Below are positions 50,886-60,934 of a stretch of DNA of 64,000 nt, piece after piece. The first letter of the stretch is position 1; each line of letters begins with the position of its first letter. The notes under the pieces were generated by a model. The model made no database searches and was not told the origin of the DNA. It saw nothing but the letters and a program-made list of their open reading frames with translations. The stretch spans positions 1,798,001 to 1,862,000 of the forward strand of contig NC_061461.1 in NCBI RefSeq assembly GCF_022581195.2, in the 5' to 3' direction. Source of the DNA: Helicoverpa zea (taxonomy: Eukaryota; Arthropoda; Insecta; Lepidoptera; Noctuidae). The position numbers and the translations under genes are program-made.

Positions 50886-51032
50886 CTAGTTGTTTCCTGC
50901 GGTTACACCCGCGGTCGAAACAAAAAGTGGCCTATGTCCTTTCTCTGACTCTTGACTAGCTGTGTGCCAAATTTTATTTAAATCAGTTCAGTAGTCTCGA
51001 CGTGACAGTGTCAGAGACAGACCAATAATTAG
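50886..51032 (-). mobile_element. Helitron-like lepidopteran repeat, terminal fragment
   Basis: The left edge is ACTAG|TTGTTTCCTGCGG.....CCCGCGGT. On the minus strand that is a GC hairpin-like segment followed by a CTAG end. The body contains AAAAGTGGCCTATGTCC and GCCAAATTTTATTTAAATC, which match a very common moth repeat. CTAG endings preceded by a hairpin suit Helitron 3' termini. The copy is diverged. Confidence 0.45.
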
Positions 51033-51039
51033 TAAGTGC

Positions 51040-52690
51040 TTTAATTATTCTTCAGACAATCAAATCTTTTCAAGATCATTACGGCCGTTTTTCATTTTCA
51101 TCTGACTTCAGATTCCAGCGTGCATTTCCCAACAATAAAAAAATATATTCTTAGGCTGGCCATTTCCAACATAATAATATTTTATTTTTTACTTGAGACA
51201 ACTGGCAACTTTATGGCGTAGGAGATTCCAGTTGCAGAAAAGTGCAAACACTGATGCATGGGGATTCACATCGCCTTATATCTAGCGTTATTTCCACCAA
51301 CTCCTATAAAATTAGCTATTGTACGTGACTGATGGCACTAAGACAAAAATATATTCTTAAACAAATGACGATAGAAATGACTTGAATAGTAAACACGTCT
51401 ATGACTGCACTGTCTATGTCCAATGGCCGGATATCCTATGGTGTCAAATCCCGTTGTATCGGACCTACTTTTCCATAAGCAGAATGGTGTGTGAGGAATA
51501 TTTTTGATATGGTAGCTTTATTGCTGTTACTTAGTTGTTTTCCTCAGTTCCACTTCCTTAGGTAACGACTACAGGTGGCACCTACATAGATGCTAGGAAG
51601 CTTTTTAAAGGTTCTACTATCGCAAATATTACCTATGCTACTCCCATGATGGATCTTATTTAAGCAGGCACATTATAATTTAAGCATAGCCTCGTACTCG
51701 AATGAATTTTCACAAAAGTAAATATATTTTACTAGGTTTTACACCCGAGATCCCGTCCTACACCCTATCTCATCTCAATCGTTTGTGTAGTTTTGGAATG
51801 AAAGCGTAACAATGAGATTAACTAACTTTTCTAGATTCTCAGTAGGTACTGCTACCGGCCACTTTAATTCACGAAAATCCCACTACGTAATATTTAGGGA
51901 ACTTGCAAAATTATATCATTTTCGGGGTACAATTTTCCTTGAAGTCGGTTCCTTCCACGTGACTAGCCAAATATGGTCAAAACTAAGAACATTACTTTTA
52001 AGCTTATCAGTTAAAACCGCAGGAAGAGTTACTTACTTACCTGTTAATGACTAACTTATGCAATGAACTTGCACTAGTACAAATTACGTAGGTAAAAATT
52101 AGTTTAATATTAACACATCTCCAGTCTAAAATGTTATCAGAAAACCGCACGGAAACCCGTAGATACGCGACCTTTATATATTAATTATTATACAGTATTT
52201 AATTAATTAATTCGGTAAATGATTTGTAGATTATTTATATATTTTCCTGTAAAGTCAAGGAAATTGCAATTCTAATGCTCGTAGCAACTGATAGGGTGAC
52301 TATGGGTGACGTATTTTATTAGAATTATTACGTACTCATGTGAGTACAATTATTTTAAGGTCACGTTTTTCTAATGCGGTTTACATTATATTTAGGTATT
52401 GCAATAAGTGTTGCCATGCTGTTTTAGATTGTCGTAACCGCAGACGTCCGAATTTGTACGAAATGGTACAGCTGATGTAATGATGAATGGATTTAACAAT
52501 GAGTTGGTAATCGAAGCCTTAGTTAATAGTTGTCAAATCTAAGTAAAAAACTGCACATCCTAACAACCTAACTAAGCAGTATTATAAACGTAGGTATAAG
52601 TGATAAGTAGTATTATAAGCCTGTAAACTGTTGTAACGTTAAAACTGTTAATTGTGTAAATTGTAGTTAAAATCACTGGAGCCCTTTAAA
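51040..52690. other. non-coding DNA
   Basis: No supported gene. It contains one perfect CArG box (see 51967). A frame of 80 codons at 51.8-52.05 kb has no features. Confidence 0.4.
51967..51976. promoter_or_regulatory. perfect CArG box, CCAAATATGG
   Basis: Identical in all ten bases to the box at 46467, and about 5.8 kb upstream of the candidate blistered start. A handful of CC(A/T)6GG matches are expected by chance in 64 kb, so function is uncertain. Confidence 0.25.
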
Positions 52691-52691
52691 T

Positions 52692-52793
52692 GAAATCTAT
52701 ACATATAATAAATCTGTAGAAAAGTAATTTTTGTACATTGAAGAAATCTATACATATAATAAATCTGTAGAAAAGTAATTTTTGTACATTGAA
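52692..52793. repeat. perfect 51-bp tandem duplication
   Basis: Unit 52692-52742 is repeated without change at 52743-52793. It begins GAAATCTATACATATAATAA and ends TTTTTGTACATTGAA. The unit and the following TAGCCAGCATTTTAAAGGAT and (TGTC)n-like stretch (52850-52900) match an interspersed repeat common in moths. Confidence 0.85.
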
Positions 52794-53130
52794 GAAATTG
52801 ACAAAAAAAATAGCCAGCATTTTAAAGGATAACTAACAGAACCCATTTCCGTCATTTTTGTCATTTTTGTCTGTTTGTCTGTTTATCTGTTTGTTTGTTC
52901 GCGATTCACGTAAAATCTACGAATTAAATGCAGACAATGCTTATCTACAAAAATTCTACGTAACTTGGGGTATTACTTAGTTTTTGTTTCATCGAAATCG
53001 ATTCACTCTATCAAAAGATATGATTAATTTTGTGAATTCAAGATGTAAAATATTACGACACGCAATCTATTTGTCAAAACTGTACATTTGAATGTCGTAC
53101 TTATATTAGTTGATCGGCCTATTATTAATC
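52794..53130. repeat. lepidopteran interspersed repeat, continuation
   Basis: It contains AACAGAACCCATTTCCGTC followed by a TGTTTGTC microsatellite-like run (52862-52900), a combination familiar from moth genomes. Class is unclear and the right boundary is not defined. Confidence 0.35.
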
Positions 53131-53139
53131 TTTACACAG

Positions 53140-53640
53140 AAAATCACACCTTTATAAGTAACTTCGGAAGAAAAAAAAATATGAAAATTTTGTTTAGCCA
53201 AAGTTAAAGTAGCTCCATCTGTGGTAAATAAAATACATCGAATTTGTCAAAGGAGCGAGGTGGTAAATGACAATATTACCATACATTCTTTATAGAGGAT
53301 TATTATTTCAACAGATGGAGTTGTGTATTTTCCGTAATTCACCATATTTTAACACGTAGTGTAATTTTTCGATAGACATTTCAATAGTGTTTGTCAGTTT
53401 GCCGTGCCACATCAAAATCCAACTATAATTATTACCTTGATGAAAAGAAAATTAATAGTTCTCAGCCAAATTTAAAACGGTGCCATCTAAATTATTTTTT
53501 GAACATTATGTCAAAAATGATGACTTTAGTGGAACAATTATATAATTATCATTTAAAGTTACAGATGGAGTTCGTATCAGGATTTTTTCATAAACATAGT
53601 TTAGCTTATCTTCCACTGATGTGGTGGCCTTAAAACAAAT
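53140..53640. repeat. diverged direct duplication, about 250 bp per unit
   Basis: Both halves contain, in the same order, an A-rich lead, AGCCAAA.TTAAA, CCATCT, and later ACAGATGGAGTT (53312-53323 and 53561-53572, 249 bp apart). Each unit carries an inverted pair CCATCT(GT)/ACAGATGG, so it may be a small foldback element. No coding features are seen. Confidence 0.4.
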
Positions 53641-54252
53641 TACTTTGAGTGAGTAGTATTAAGTAGACCTTAATTATCTTTTCTGATGCAAAATATGTAA
53701 ACTTAATCCTAGAAGAAATGAGGATCTATCTCTCGCAAGCGCTGCTAAGCGTGAGGTAGGTAATGTAGGATTCTGTAGCTTTAAAAACAAGCCCAGATAC
53801 AAAGTGCAGATAAGAAATGGGAGCTTTCTCTATTTAATACCATACACATACACAATAAAATGCTTTATGCGTCTGAAAACGTACAAATTACGCGCCGCAT
53901 ACCAGAGACATGCTTACTTTCAACTTCTGATCGCAAATACACTGTTCACGATTACGAACAGTCTCAGTAAGACCCGAGCCAAGTCTAAAAACCCTAAAAA
54001 ACATCTTTTATATAAAACTACGTTTGATGTCATTTAATCACAAAGACAGAATTGTTCTCTGTTGCAAATCCTATCCACCTATATCCTATCCTAATCCAGA
54101 ATGCATTGCAGGTGTGCATTGCACAAAAACCAATGGTATCCTATTCGAGAAGTCAAAAGAGTTGACCTGCCAACGTCAGCTTCTGCGCTAAGCAAGTGTT
54201 CTTAATAGTACCATCAGAATTACATTCATCGTTGAATGAGGTGAATAAATTT

Positions 54253-54675
54253 TCAGAAACCACAATAACAGTAGGAGCCAAAGCGTATTATCGCTTCATA
54301 GAGCTCTGATTGGCCCCAGGTGACCAAGTCAGGTCTGATTTGTTCGTTCATCAGATCTTTGAAAGTGTTTCGGTGGATACTTACTGTCGTCCTGTTTACG
54401 TGTGACACAAAATATGGAATATAAACGTCCTTCGCAAGAGCGAAATTTTCCCGGTGTGCGGTAGTGACGCACAGTATACAACACTTATGTTTCTTTTGAT
54501 TTGCTGGCTCCACCAAGAAATGACAAATTGCGAGCGTACATTCTGAAAATCTTGGCAAAACTACAGGTTTTAAGTACGAACACATGAAGTGGACTCTCAC
54601 AGATACGTACATTTTGCCTATTCGTGAACTAATGCAAACATTTCGGTGGAGTCCCGGCTTAGGCCTCCCCCACAT
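54253..54675 (-). other. unexplained 140-codon open frame
   Basis: It starts at an ATG inside the left end of the MITE at 54662 and ends TGA. I do not recognise it. Seen: five clustered Cys/His stretches such as KKHKCCILCVTTAHR, and a Trp/Glu-containing C-terminus (LVTWGQSELYEAI). No signal peptide or membrane span is evident. The ATG is supplied by transposon sequence. If this was ever coding, it is an interrupted fragment, with the next in-frame ATG 21 codons later at KMYVSVRVHF. It could equally be chance or part of an old mobile element. Confidence 0.25.
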
Positions 54676-54875
54676 TAGGCGTGCGCGATCCTCGGGCGTG
54701 TGAGTAGCGCGGGCGCCGCGCGTGCGTCGCGAGCGCGTTGCGTGAGCGTCGTGTTTTGCTGCCCTGCGGCATGTGTGAAGAGTGCAAGCGACGCACTCGC
54801 GGCGAGTTTATCGCGCGACGCCCGCGCTACTCACACGCCCGAGGATCGCGCACGCCTAATGTGGGGTCAGCCTTA
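54659..54875. mobile_element. PIF/Harbinger-like MITE, about 211 bp, TTA target duplication
   Basis: TTA at 54659-54661 and 54873-54875 flanks a GC-rich insert. The arms 54668-54722 and 54812-54866 are inverted repeats of 55 bp with a single mismatch, including CCCCACATTAGGCGTGCGCG. The outer ends (GGCCTC / GGCTGA) are imperfect. A three-base TTA/TAA duplication is characteristic of PIF/Harbinger transposons. The 89-bp centre has no coding capacity. It is strikingly CpG-rich compared with its surroundings, hence probably young or under-mutated. Confidence 0.7.
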
Positions 54876-54914
54876 CCATAGTGAGTAAGTGAAACTATCC
54901 TACCCTATGCGCCT

Positions 54915-55150
54915 GCTGATGATGATGACTCATTTTATCATCCATCCAGCTATTCCCCAACTATGTTGGTGTTGGCTTCCAGTCACCGAATCTGTTTGAG
55001 TACCAATATTTTGCTTGGAGCGACTACCTATCTACCTATCTTCAATCCAGTCAACTACACAAGACGATATCCATGGTAAGTCTGACAGACTTTCTGGCTT
55101 CTGATTAGTCGCAGCAGCTGCAGAAAATATACAAATGACAGCTTTGTCAG
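54915..55150 (-). mobile_element. degenerate SINE, same family as the one at 42.1 kb
   Basis: On the plus strand it reads GATGATGATGA, CCCCAACTATGTTGGTGTTGG, CTTCCAGTC, GAGTACCAAT, GAGCGACTACCTATCT, CAATCCAGTCAAC, GACTTTCTGGCTTCTGA and AATGACAG. That is the reverse complement of the body of the 42088-42474 SINE with many substitutions. The tRNA head beyond 55150 is not recognisable. This is an old copy. Confidence 0.7.
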
Positions 55151-55394
55151 ACTCAAAGCATGTAGACATAGATTATAGCTGTTTCCTGTGAAAATTACTT
55201 ACGCACCATACGTAATAATTTTCCAAATTGGCTGAACAACATCACAAACTTTACTTCTTTTGTTTAGATAAATGGTCACATCCACAACACAACCTTGATC
55301 AATGAATCTATGCGACTGCTAAGTGCTAATCCTAATTATACTGTCGCGTGAAAGAATGCACCTACGGGATAAGTAGTATTTTGACGATTCTATA

Positions 55395-55429
55395 TTGCCC
55401 ACGCAGACGAAGTTGCGGGCAACAGCTAG
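55395..55429 (+). mobile_element. Helitron-like 3' terminus (CTAG end)
   Basis: GACGAAGTTGCGGGCAACAG followed by CTAG (55426-55429) and then T. This closely matches the very common lepidopteran end 'GACGAAGTCGCGGGCAACAGCTAGT', which has a small imperfect hairpin just before CTAG. The 5' extent of this copy is not resolved. Confidence 0.5.
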
Positions 55430-55439
55430 TATACTATAA

Positions 55440-56320
55440 ATAATAGATATGATTATCTTGTCCGCTCTCCAAGTTACGTCTCATAACTGTATAAAAGTAC
55501 AACTGCTTGTAGGACTTAATTTAACCAATAAACGTGAGTCAAATGACACGATCCCAGTACTCTATCGTAAAGCCTAATCAACACGAACATACGTGGGTAA
55601 TTCCCCAAAATTGTATCAAATTATGACTGAACTTACTTACGTAGGTATGTATAACTTTATCATTAAATTAAGCGTCCAAAATTAACTCGGTACTTCCTTC
55701 CGCGAACCTCATTTTAATGACGTAGACCAACTTTATTTTATCTCCCTGTAACTAAGGAAACTAAGGTGCATTAAACAAAGAACGATAACCAAGTAATCTA
55801 TAATAAAATATGCATATACTTAATTAATTAATTAATTAATTATATGGATAGATATTCGAATGAACCGAATATTATTAATAAGATTGTCAAATGTTCAATT
55901 GAGACTTTCAAAATATTTTAAGAGAATTCAAGCCTCTGGTGCCTTTTGGGAGACACTTGAAAGAAGGCTTAAAGACACAAGGGCCTATAAAACGAAATTA
56001 TGCTAAAAGTATGATAGAGACTACCTTTAAGCCTAACCTAATCTTACTACTGCTGAAATAGGATATTCTCTTCTGCGACTGGGAAACTTCTTGCTTTCCA
56101 CCAAGTTGCAGGAAAACAAACTTTAAATAAGTATAATTACCGTGTTATCTTTTATACCCAATTCAAGGCTTATAACTTAGCTAGCACTCTTTCTTTGTAA
56201 TTATGTACTTATATGAAAAGGCGTTACCCCATCAGATGGTAAATAAGGAAACCGGTTACAATTGTCTTGTCTATTTGGACGATCACAAAAACGATCCATA
56301 TACAGCTGAAACATATGAAC
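55440..56320. other. non-coding DNA with an (AATT)n run
   Basis: No gene seen. A perfect AATT microsatellite occupies about 55820-55842. Confidence 0.45.
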
Positions 56321-56324
56321 AAAT

Positions 56325-56510
56325 AGCTGTTTTCCCGCGGTTTCACCCACGTCCCGTGGCAACTACTGCCCGTACCGGAATAAAATATAGCCTATGGCAC
56401 CCAGGGCCATTCTATCAGTGAAAGAATTTTGGAAATCCAACCAGTGGTTCCAAGGATTACTCCCTACATACAAACTTACAAATACCTCTTTAATATTAGT
56501 ATAGATTCGC
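56325..56510 (+). mobile_element. common lepidopteran interspersed repeat
   Basis: It starts AGCTGTTTTCCCGCGGTTTC, contains CGTCCCGTGGCAACTACTGC, AAAATATAGCCTATGGCAC and AGTGAAAGAATTTTGGAAATCC, and ends TTTAATATTAGTATAGATT. The order of these blocks matches a family seen throughout moth and butterfly genomes. No coding capacity. Confidence 0.55.
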
Positions 56511-56514
56511 CTAG

Positions 56515-56890
56515 CAGTCTAGTGGACAGTCTACAATGATTACCAGCTGTTTCCCCGATCACTGGTCGCCAGGTCGCCGTCAACTTTCTAAACAAACGAG
56601 CGACCGAGGACCGAGGGGCAGCCACATTCCTTGCCAAAACCGGCGACCACCAGTGCCCGGGATGGGCATGTTGACGCAACGCCATTCAATATGCCACATA
56701 TGATGGGAGATACATGATTGCTGTGAAAAATAGGACAAGTATTTTGTTGCTGGGGAGTTTGTTCCAACATTTTCTCTTCCCAGCGAAAACACATAGGAAG
56801 TAGTGATGGGCCGACGGGATGACACATAGGACGTGGTGGACCGTTTTTCGAAGATAGACCGCACTTGCCTATCAGCCAGTGATTACAGTC
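56515..56890 (-). repeat. probable interspersed repeat with moth-family signature
   Basis: On the minus strand it contains GGCTGATAGGCAAGTGCGG, TCTTCGAAAAACGGTCC and CACGTCCTATGTGTCATCCC, phrases I associate with a moth repeat family of unassigned class. Overlapping open frames of 70-94 codons exist in two registers (for example SSRRPITTSYVFSLGREN), but none resembles a known transposon enzyme. Confidence 0.35.
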
Positions 56891-57023
56891 ATGGATTGGA
56901 TGAGAAAAATTGACAATTCAAGTCATTTATTTGGTAAGATGGTCTATTTATGGACCATTATATTATATATACCAAACCTATCGTGTATAGAGGCATAGAG
57001 GAAATCGATAGAAAATAATTTGA

Positions 57024-57300
57024 CTCATTTTTAGGGTTCCGTACCCAAAGGGTAAAACGGGACCCTATTGTTTTCGCTCCTCTGTCCGTCCGTCCGTCCG
57101 TCTGTCACCAGGCTGTATCTCATTAACCGTGATAGTTAGAGAGCTGAAATTTTCACAGATGATGTATTTCTGTTGCCGCTATAACAACAAATACTATGAA
57201 AACTAGAATAAAATACATATTTTGTTTTTTTTTGCTAATTTTTGCTCTGATACGGAACCCTTCGTGAGCGAGTCCGACTCGCACTTGGCCGGTTTTTTTG
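57024..57300 (+). mobile_element. abundant lepidopteran repeat (GGGTTCCGTACC...TTGGCCGGTTTTTT)
   Basis: It opens TTTTTAGGGTTCCGTACCC and has a (GTCC)n run at 57085-57100. It continues with CAGGCTGTATCTCATTAACC and GAAATTTTCACAGATGATG, and closes with CGAGTCCGACTCGCACTTGG CCGGTTTTTT. All are hallmarks of a family found in very high copy in moths. No coding capacity. A short internal deletion relative to the usual form is likely before GATACGGAACCC. Confidence 0.65.
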
Positions 57301-57586
57301 ATATGGTCTGCAGAATAATTTATATTTGATTGTCAGCAGGGACTCGATTTGTTTCATCCAATAGCATGAACATAACGATTCCATCCTATTTTTCTTATAG
57401 TCTACTCCTAGCAAGGTTTTATTATATGTACCTACTGTTTCCAAAGTATTTGAAACTAATATAATGCTTGTTGTTGTCGTTACCTGTATGAAATACCAAC
57501 AAGTTGCAAAAAACCTTTAAACTAAAAATGTCTAGAATTAAGGACATAAAAAACCTAATAGAAAACTCTTTTTTTCAAAAGAGTCT

Positions 57587-57669
57587 GTCAGAAGTGGGAT
57601 TCGAACCCACGCCCACAGAAGTGGACTGCGACCTGAACGCAGCGCCTTAGACCGCTCGGCCATCCTGAC
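57587..57669 (-). tRNA. tRNA-Leu (anticodon CAG)
   Basis: This is an 83-base type II tRNA on the minus strand. The acceptor stem is GTCAGGA/TTCTGAC with one G-T pair, and the D arm contains the A box TGGCCGAGCGG. The anticodon stem CTGCG/CGCAG encloses loop TTCAGGT (anticodon CAG). A long variable arm has a CCAC/GTGG stem, and the T arm is GTGGG-TTCGAAT-CCCAC (B box GGTTCGAATCC). There is no intron. A TTTT pol III terminator lies a few bases downstream. All stems pair, so it is probably a functional gene decoding CUG codons. Confidence 0.93.
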
Positions 57670-57755
57670 ATGTCTAGATCATATCGAATGATAACATTAT
57701 ATTTAGGGAACTGCCACATTTTTGGAATCTGATCTTTGCTTTATTATCGTGGTAT

Positions 57756-60700
57756 ATAATAATTATTATTAATTGCCGTGTAGCGACGGCTTAAGAATAC
57801 ATGTGTCGCTACCCCCTTCTTCCAGTGGGTGTCGTAGAAGTCGACTAATGGAGTCAAAAATGCACCGAACACCGTGCGAGAGAAGGAAAACTCGAAAAAA
57901 ACCCTCTATCAACCCGTCTGGCCAGCGTGATAGCAGTAGGCTAAATTCCTCAATGTGCAGAACGAAAAAGCCACGGCCCCTAGTTCCCGGCAGTCCCGCT
58001 ATTCCCGGTCACGGTGGCGACCGTGGTTACGGCGGGACAGGGGGTGCGAAGAATCTCCGGGTTACGGGAGGCCACCAAACACAACTTACTCTTGCGACGT
58101 ACAACGGCCGCACGCTGCGGCTTGACTCGCATCTGGCGCAACTCGAGGTGGAACTTGGGAAGATTAGGTGGCATATATTAGGGTTATGTGAAGTTCGAAG
58201 AGAGGGGGAGGACACCATAACCCTCGAATCAGGTCACCTAATGTACTTCCGAGAGGGAGACCAACAATCCCAAGGTGGCGTTGGGTTTCTGGTAAATAAG
58301 TCCCTAGCTGATAACGTTGTGGAGGTGTCTAGTGTGTCGAACAGGGTAGCGTACCTTATCATAAAGCTCACCGACAGGTATAGCCTCAAGGTAGTGCAAG
58401 TGTACGCACCGACCTCGACACATTCAGACGATGAAGTGGAGGATATGTTTGATGATATATCAAGGGCCCTCCACTTCACTACAAAGACCCATTACACCGT
58501 TGTCATGGGGGACTTTAACGCTAAAGTGGGAGTACAGATTTGCGGCGAATCGGCAGTAGGATCCCATGGATTTGGAAGCAGGAATCATAGGGGGCAAATG
58601 CTCGTCAACTTCCTCGAACGCGAGGGGCTCTTTTTGATGAACTCCTTTTTCAAAAAGCAGCCCCAAAGGAAGTGGACGTGGCAAAGCCCCGACACTATGA
58701 CTAAAAATGAGATTGACTTCATCATGACGAACAAGAAGCACATATTCAGAGACGTCTCCGTGATCAATAGGTTTAATACCGGGAGCGATCACCGACTTGT
58801 CCGAGGCTCTCTGAATATCAACTTCAAGGCCGAACGTTTCCGTCTGGTGAAGGCCAGGCTCCGACCAACACTGCTCCAAACCATGACAGGATCTGAAACG
58901 TTCCAGTCAAATCTGGAGAACCGATTTGCCGCCGTGGAAACCACAACAGACGTTAACCAGAACCATGAATATGTGGTTCGGATCCTCAGGGAGGAAGGTT
59001 CGCGATTCTGTAACATGCAGCGTAAGGGCAAGAAATCAAAGCTTTCGGAAGAGACATTAGGGCTTATGAAGAAACGACGTGAAAACCCGCCTGTCACTTC
59101 GTCAGCTAAGCGGGCTCTAAACCAAGAGATCAACAAGCACGTACGACGCGACCTCCGGTGCTCCAATACTCTTGCCATTGAAAGAGCAATTGAGCTGAAT
59201 CGGGGGTCAAAGGTGTTCGTACAATCTCTTGGAAGAAGCCACTTGACGAAGCTGACCACAACAAGTGGAGAAGTCGTTTCTTCGGTGCCGGCAGTCCTTT
59301 CGGAAGTGGAAAATTTCTATGGCCGGTTATACGCATCGCATGCATCTCGACCTGATCCCGGAAATGAGGATTCTAGAGCCACATTAACACGCCATTTCAC
59401 CGAAGACCTGCCAGAAGTCAGCAGTGGCGAAATCGAGATCGCTCTGAGACAGCTCAAAAATGGAAAAGCCCCTGGCGAGGATGGCATTACAACAGAGCTT
59501 TTAAAAGCAGGAGGTAAGCCCGTACTGGGGGAGCTCCAGAAGCTTTTTAATGCCGTCCTGTTTGAAGGGAGAACTCCAGAGGCGTGGAGTAGGAGTGTTG
59601 TCGTCCTGTTCTTCAAAAAGGGAGACAAAACCCAGTTGAAGAACTATCGACCCATTTCCCTCCTAAGCCACGTATATAAGCTGTTCTCAAGAGTGATCAC
59701 GAACCGACTTGCGCGAAGACTCGACGAATTCCAACCACCGGAGCAGGCTGGGTTTCGGAGCGGATACGGCACCATAGACCACATCCACACAGTGCGGCAG
59801 ATTATACAGAAGACCGAAGAGTATAATCAGCCCCTGTGTCTAGCATTTGTGGACTATGAGAAGGCCTTTGACTCGGTTGAAATCTGGTCTGTTCTGGAGT
59901 CCCTGCAGCGTTGTCAAGTAGATTGGCGATACATCCAAGTGATGAGATGTCTTTACGAAGCCGCTACAATGTCCGTCCAAGTACAGAATCAGCAAACAAG
60001 GCCCATACCGTTGCATCGAGGAGTGAGACAAGGGGATGTTATTTCCCCGAAACTGTTCACTAATGCAATGGAGGATATGTTCAAGACGCTGAACTGGAAA
60101 GGACGCGGCATCAACATCAATGGCGAACACATCTCTCACTTGAGATTTGCTGACGATATCGTCATCATGGCGGAAACGCTGCAGGACCTACAACAGATGC
60201 TGAACGACCTGGCTGAATCTTCTCTACGCATCGGCCTACGGATGAACTTGGACAAAACCAAGGTCATGTTCAATGAACATGTTCTACCGGAACCGATTGC
60301 GATACACGGCGCCGTTCTCGAAGTTGTTCGGAAATATGTATACCTCGGGCAGACATTGCAGTTAGGTAGAAACAACTTTGAGGACGAGGTGAATAGGAGA
60401 ATTCAGTTGGGTTGGGCTGCATTTGGGAAGCTACGTCGAGTCCTAACATCGTCGATCCCACAGTGCCTAAAGACAAAAGTCTTCAATCAGTGCGTCCTAC
60501 CTGTCATGACTTACGGAGCCGAAACGTGGACACTGACGGTACGGCTGGTCCACAAGTTCAAAGTCGCTCAGCGGGCTATGGAAAGAGCTATGCTCGGCGT
60601 TTCTCTGAGGGATCGCATCAGAAATGAGGTAATCCGTCAGAGAACCAAGGTCATCGACATAGCCTACCGAATCAGCAAGCTGAAGTGGCAGTGGGCTGGC

Positions 60701-60932
60701 CATATTAGCCGAAGAACCGATAACCGTTGGGGTAAACGAGTTCTAGAGTGGAGACCACGCCTCGGCAAACGTAGTGTAGGACGTCCTCAGGCACGGTGGA
60801 GTGATGACTTGCGCAAGACGGCTGGCAGGAGCTGGATGCGAGAAGCCAAAAATAGATCTCAGTGGCGTGCACTTGGAGAGGCCTATGTCCAGCAGTGGAC
60901 TGCGATAGGCTGATGATGATGATAATAATTAT
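57756..60932 (+). mobile_element. apparently intact RTE-type LINE with 11-bp target duplication
   Basis: ATAATAATTAT occurs at 57756-57766 and 60922-60932, bracketing a short 5' UTR, one long frame and a 3' end of TGATGATGATG directly after the stop codon. A single ORF with endonuclease plus reverse transcriptase, a near-absent 3' UTR and a short tandem-repeat tail are features of the RTE clade. The duplication is AT-rich and partly continuous with the tail repeat, so its exact ends are uncertain. It lies about 100 bp from the tRNA-Leu gene. Confidence 0.85.
57848..60913 (+). CDS. RTE retrotransposon polyprotein: AP endonuclease + reverse transcriptase
   Basis: 1021 residues with no stop or frameshift. 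The first ATG in frame is at 57848 (MESKMHRT); the frame is open to the left but has no ATG there. The N-terminal 75 residues are basic and Pro/Gly-rich. The APE-like endonuclease (about 80-325) shows TYNGRT (Asn 86), LCEVR (Glu 115), GDFNA (221-225) and GSDHR (313-315), the Mg-binding and catalytic set that nicks target DNA. The reverse transcriptase (about 530-830) shows GKAPGEDG, NYRPISL, VDYEKAFD (catalytic Asp), GVRQGD and FADD (767-770). The C-terminal region has no RNase H domain. All key residues are present, so the copy may be active or recently so. Translated products prime reverse transcription at the nicked target. Confidence 0.93.
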   Translation: MESKMHRTPCERRKTRKKPSINPSGQRDSSRLNSSMCRTKKPRPLVPGSPAIPGHGGDRGYGGTGGAKNLRVTGGHQTQLTLATYNGRTLRLDSHLAQLEVELGKIRWHILGLCEVRREGEDTITLESGHLMYFREGDQQSQGGVGFLVNKSLADNVVEVSSVSNRVAYLIIKLTDRYSLKVVQVYAPTSTHSDDEVEDMFDDISRALHFTTKTHYTVVMGDFNAKVGVQICGESAVGSHGFGSRNHRGQMLVNFLEREGLFLMNSFFKKQPQRKWTWQSPDTMTKNEIDFIMTNKKHIFRDVSVINRFNTGSDHRLVRGSLNINFKAERFRLVKARLRPTLLQTMTGSETFQSNLENRFAAVETTTDVNQNHEYVVRILREEGSRFCNMQRKGKKSKLSEETLGLMKKRRENPPVTSSAKRALNQEINKHVRRDLRCSNTLAIERAIELNRGSKVFVQSLGRSHLTKLTTTSGEVVSSVPAVLSEVENFYGRLYASHASRPDPGNEDSRATLTRHFTEDLPEVSSGEIEIALRQLKNGKAPGEDGITTELLKAGGKPVLGELQKLFNAVLFEGRTPEAWSRSVVVLFFKKGDKTQLKNYRPISLLSHVYKLFSRVITNRLARRLDEFQPPEQAGFRSGYGTIDHIHTVRQIIQKTEEYNQPLCLAFVDYEKAFDSVEIWSVLESLQRCQVDWRYIQVMRCLYEAATMSVQVQNQQTRPIPLHRGVRQGDVISPKLFTNAMEDMFKTLNWKGRGININGEHISHLRFADDIVIMAETLQDLQQMLNDLAESSLRIGLRMNLDKTKVMFNEHVLPEPIAIHGAVLEVVRKYVYLGQTLQLGRNNFEDEVNRRIQLGWAAFGKLRRVLTSSIPQCLKTKVFNQCVLPVMTYGAETWTLTVRLVHKFKVAQRAMERAMLGVSLRDRIRNEVIRQRTKVIDIAYRISKLKWQWAGHISRRTDNRWGKRVLEWRPRLGKRSVGRPQARWSDDLRKTAGRSWMREAKNRSQWRALGEAYVQQWTAIG

Positions 60933-60934
60933 AG

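Noticed and set aside
58000..60700. Many minus-strand and off-frame ORFs across the RTE element
   Set aside because: All overlap the 1021-codon RTE frame and have no motifs of their own.
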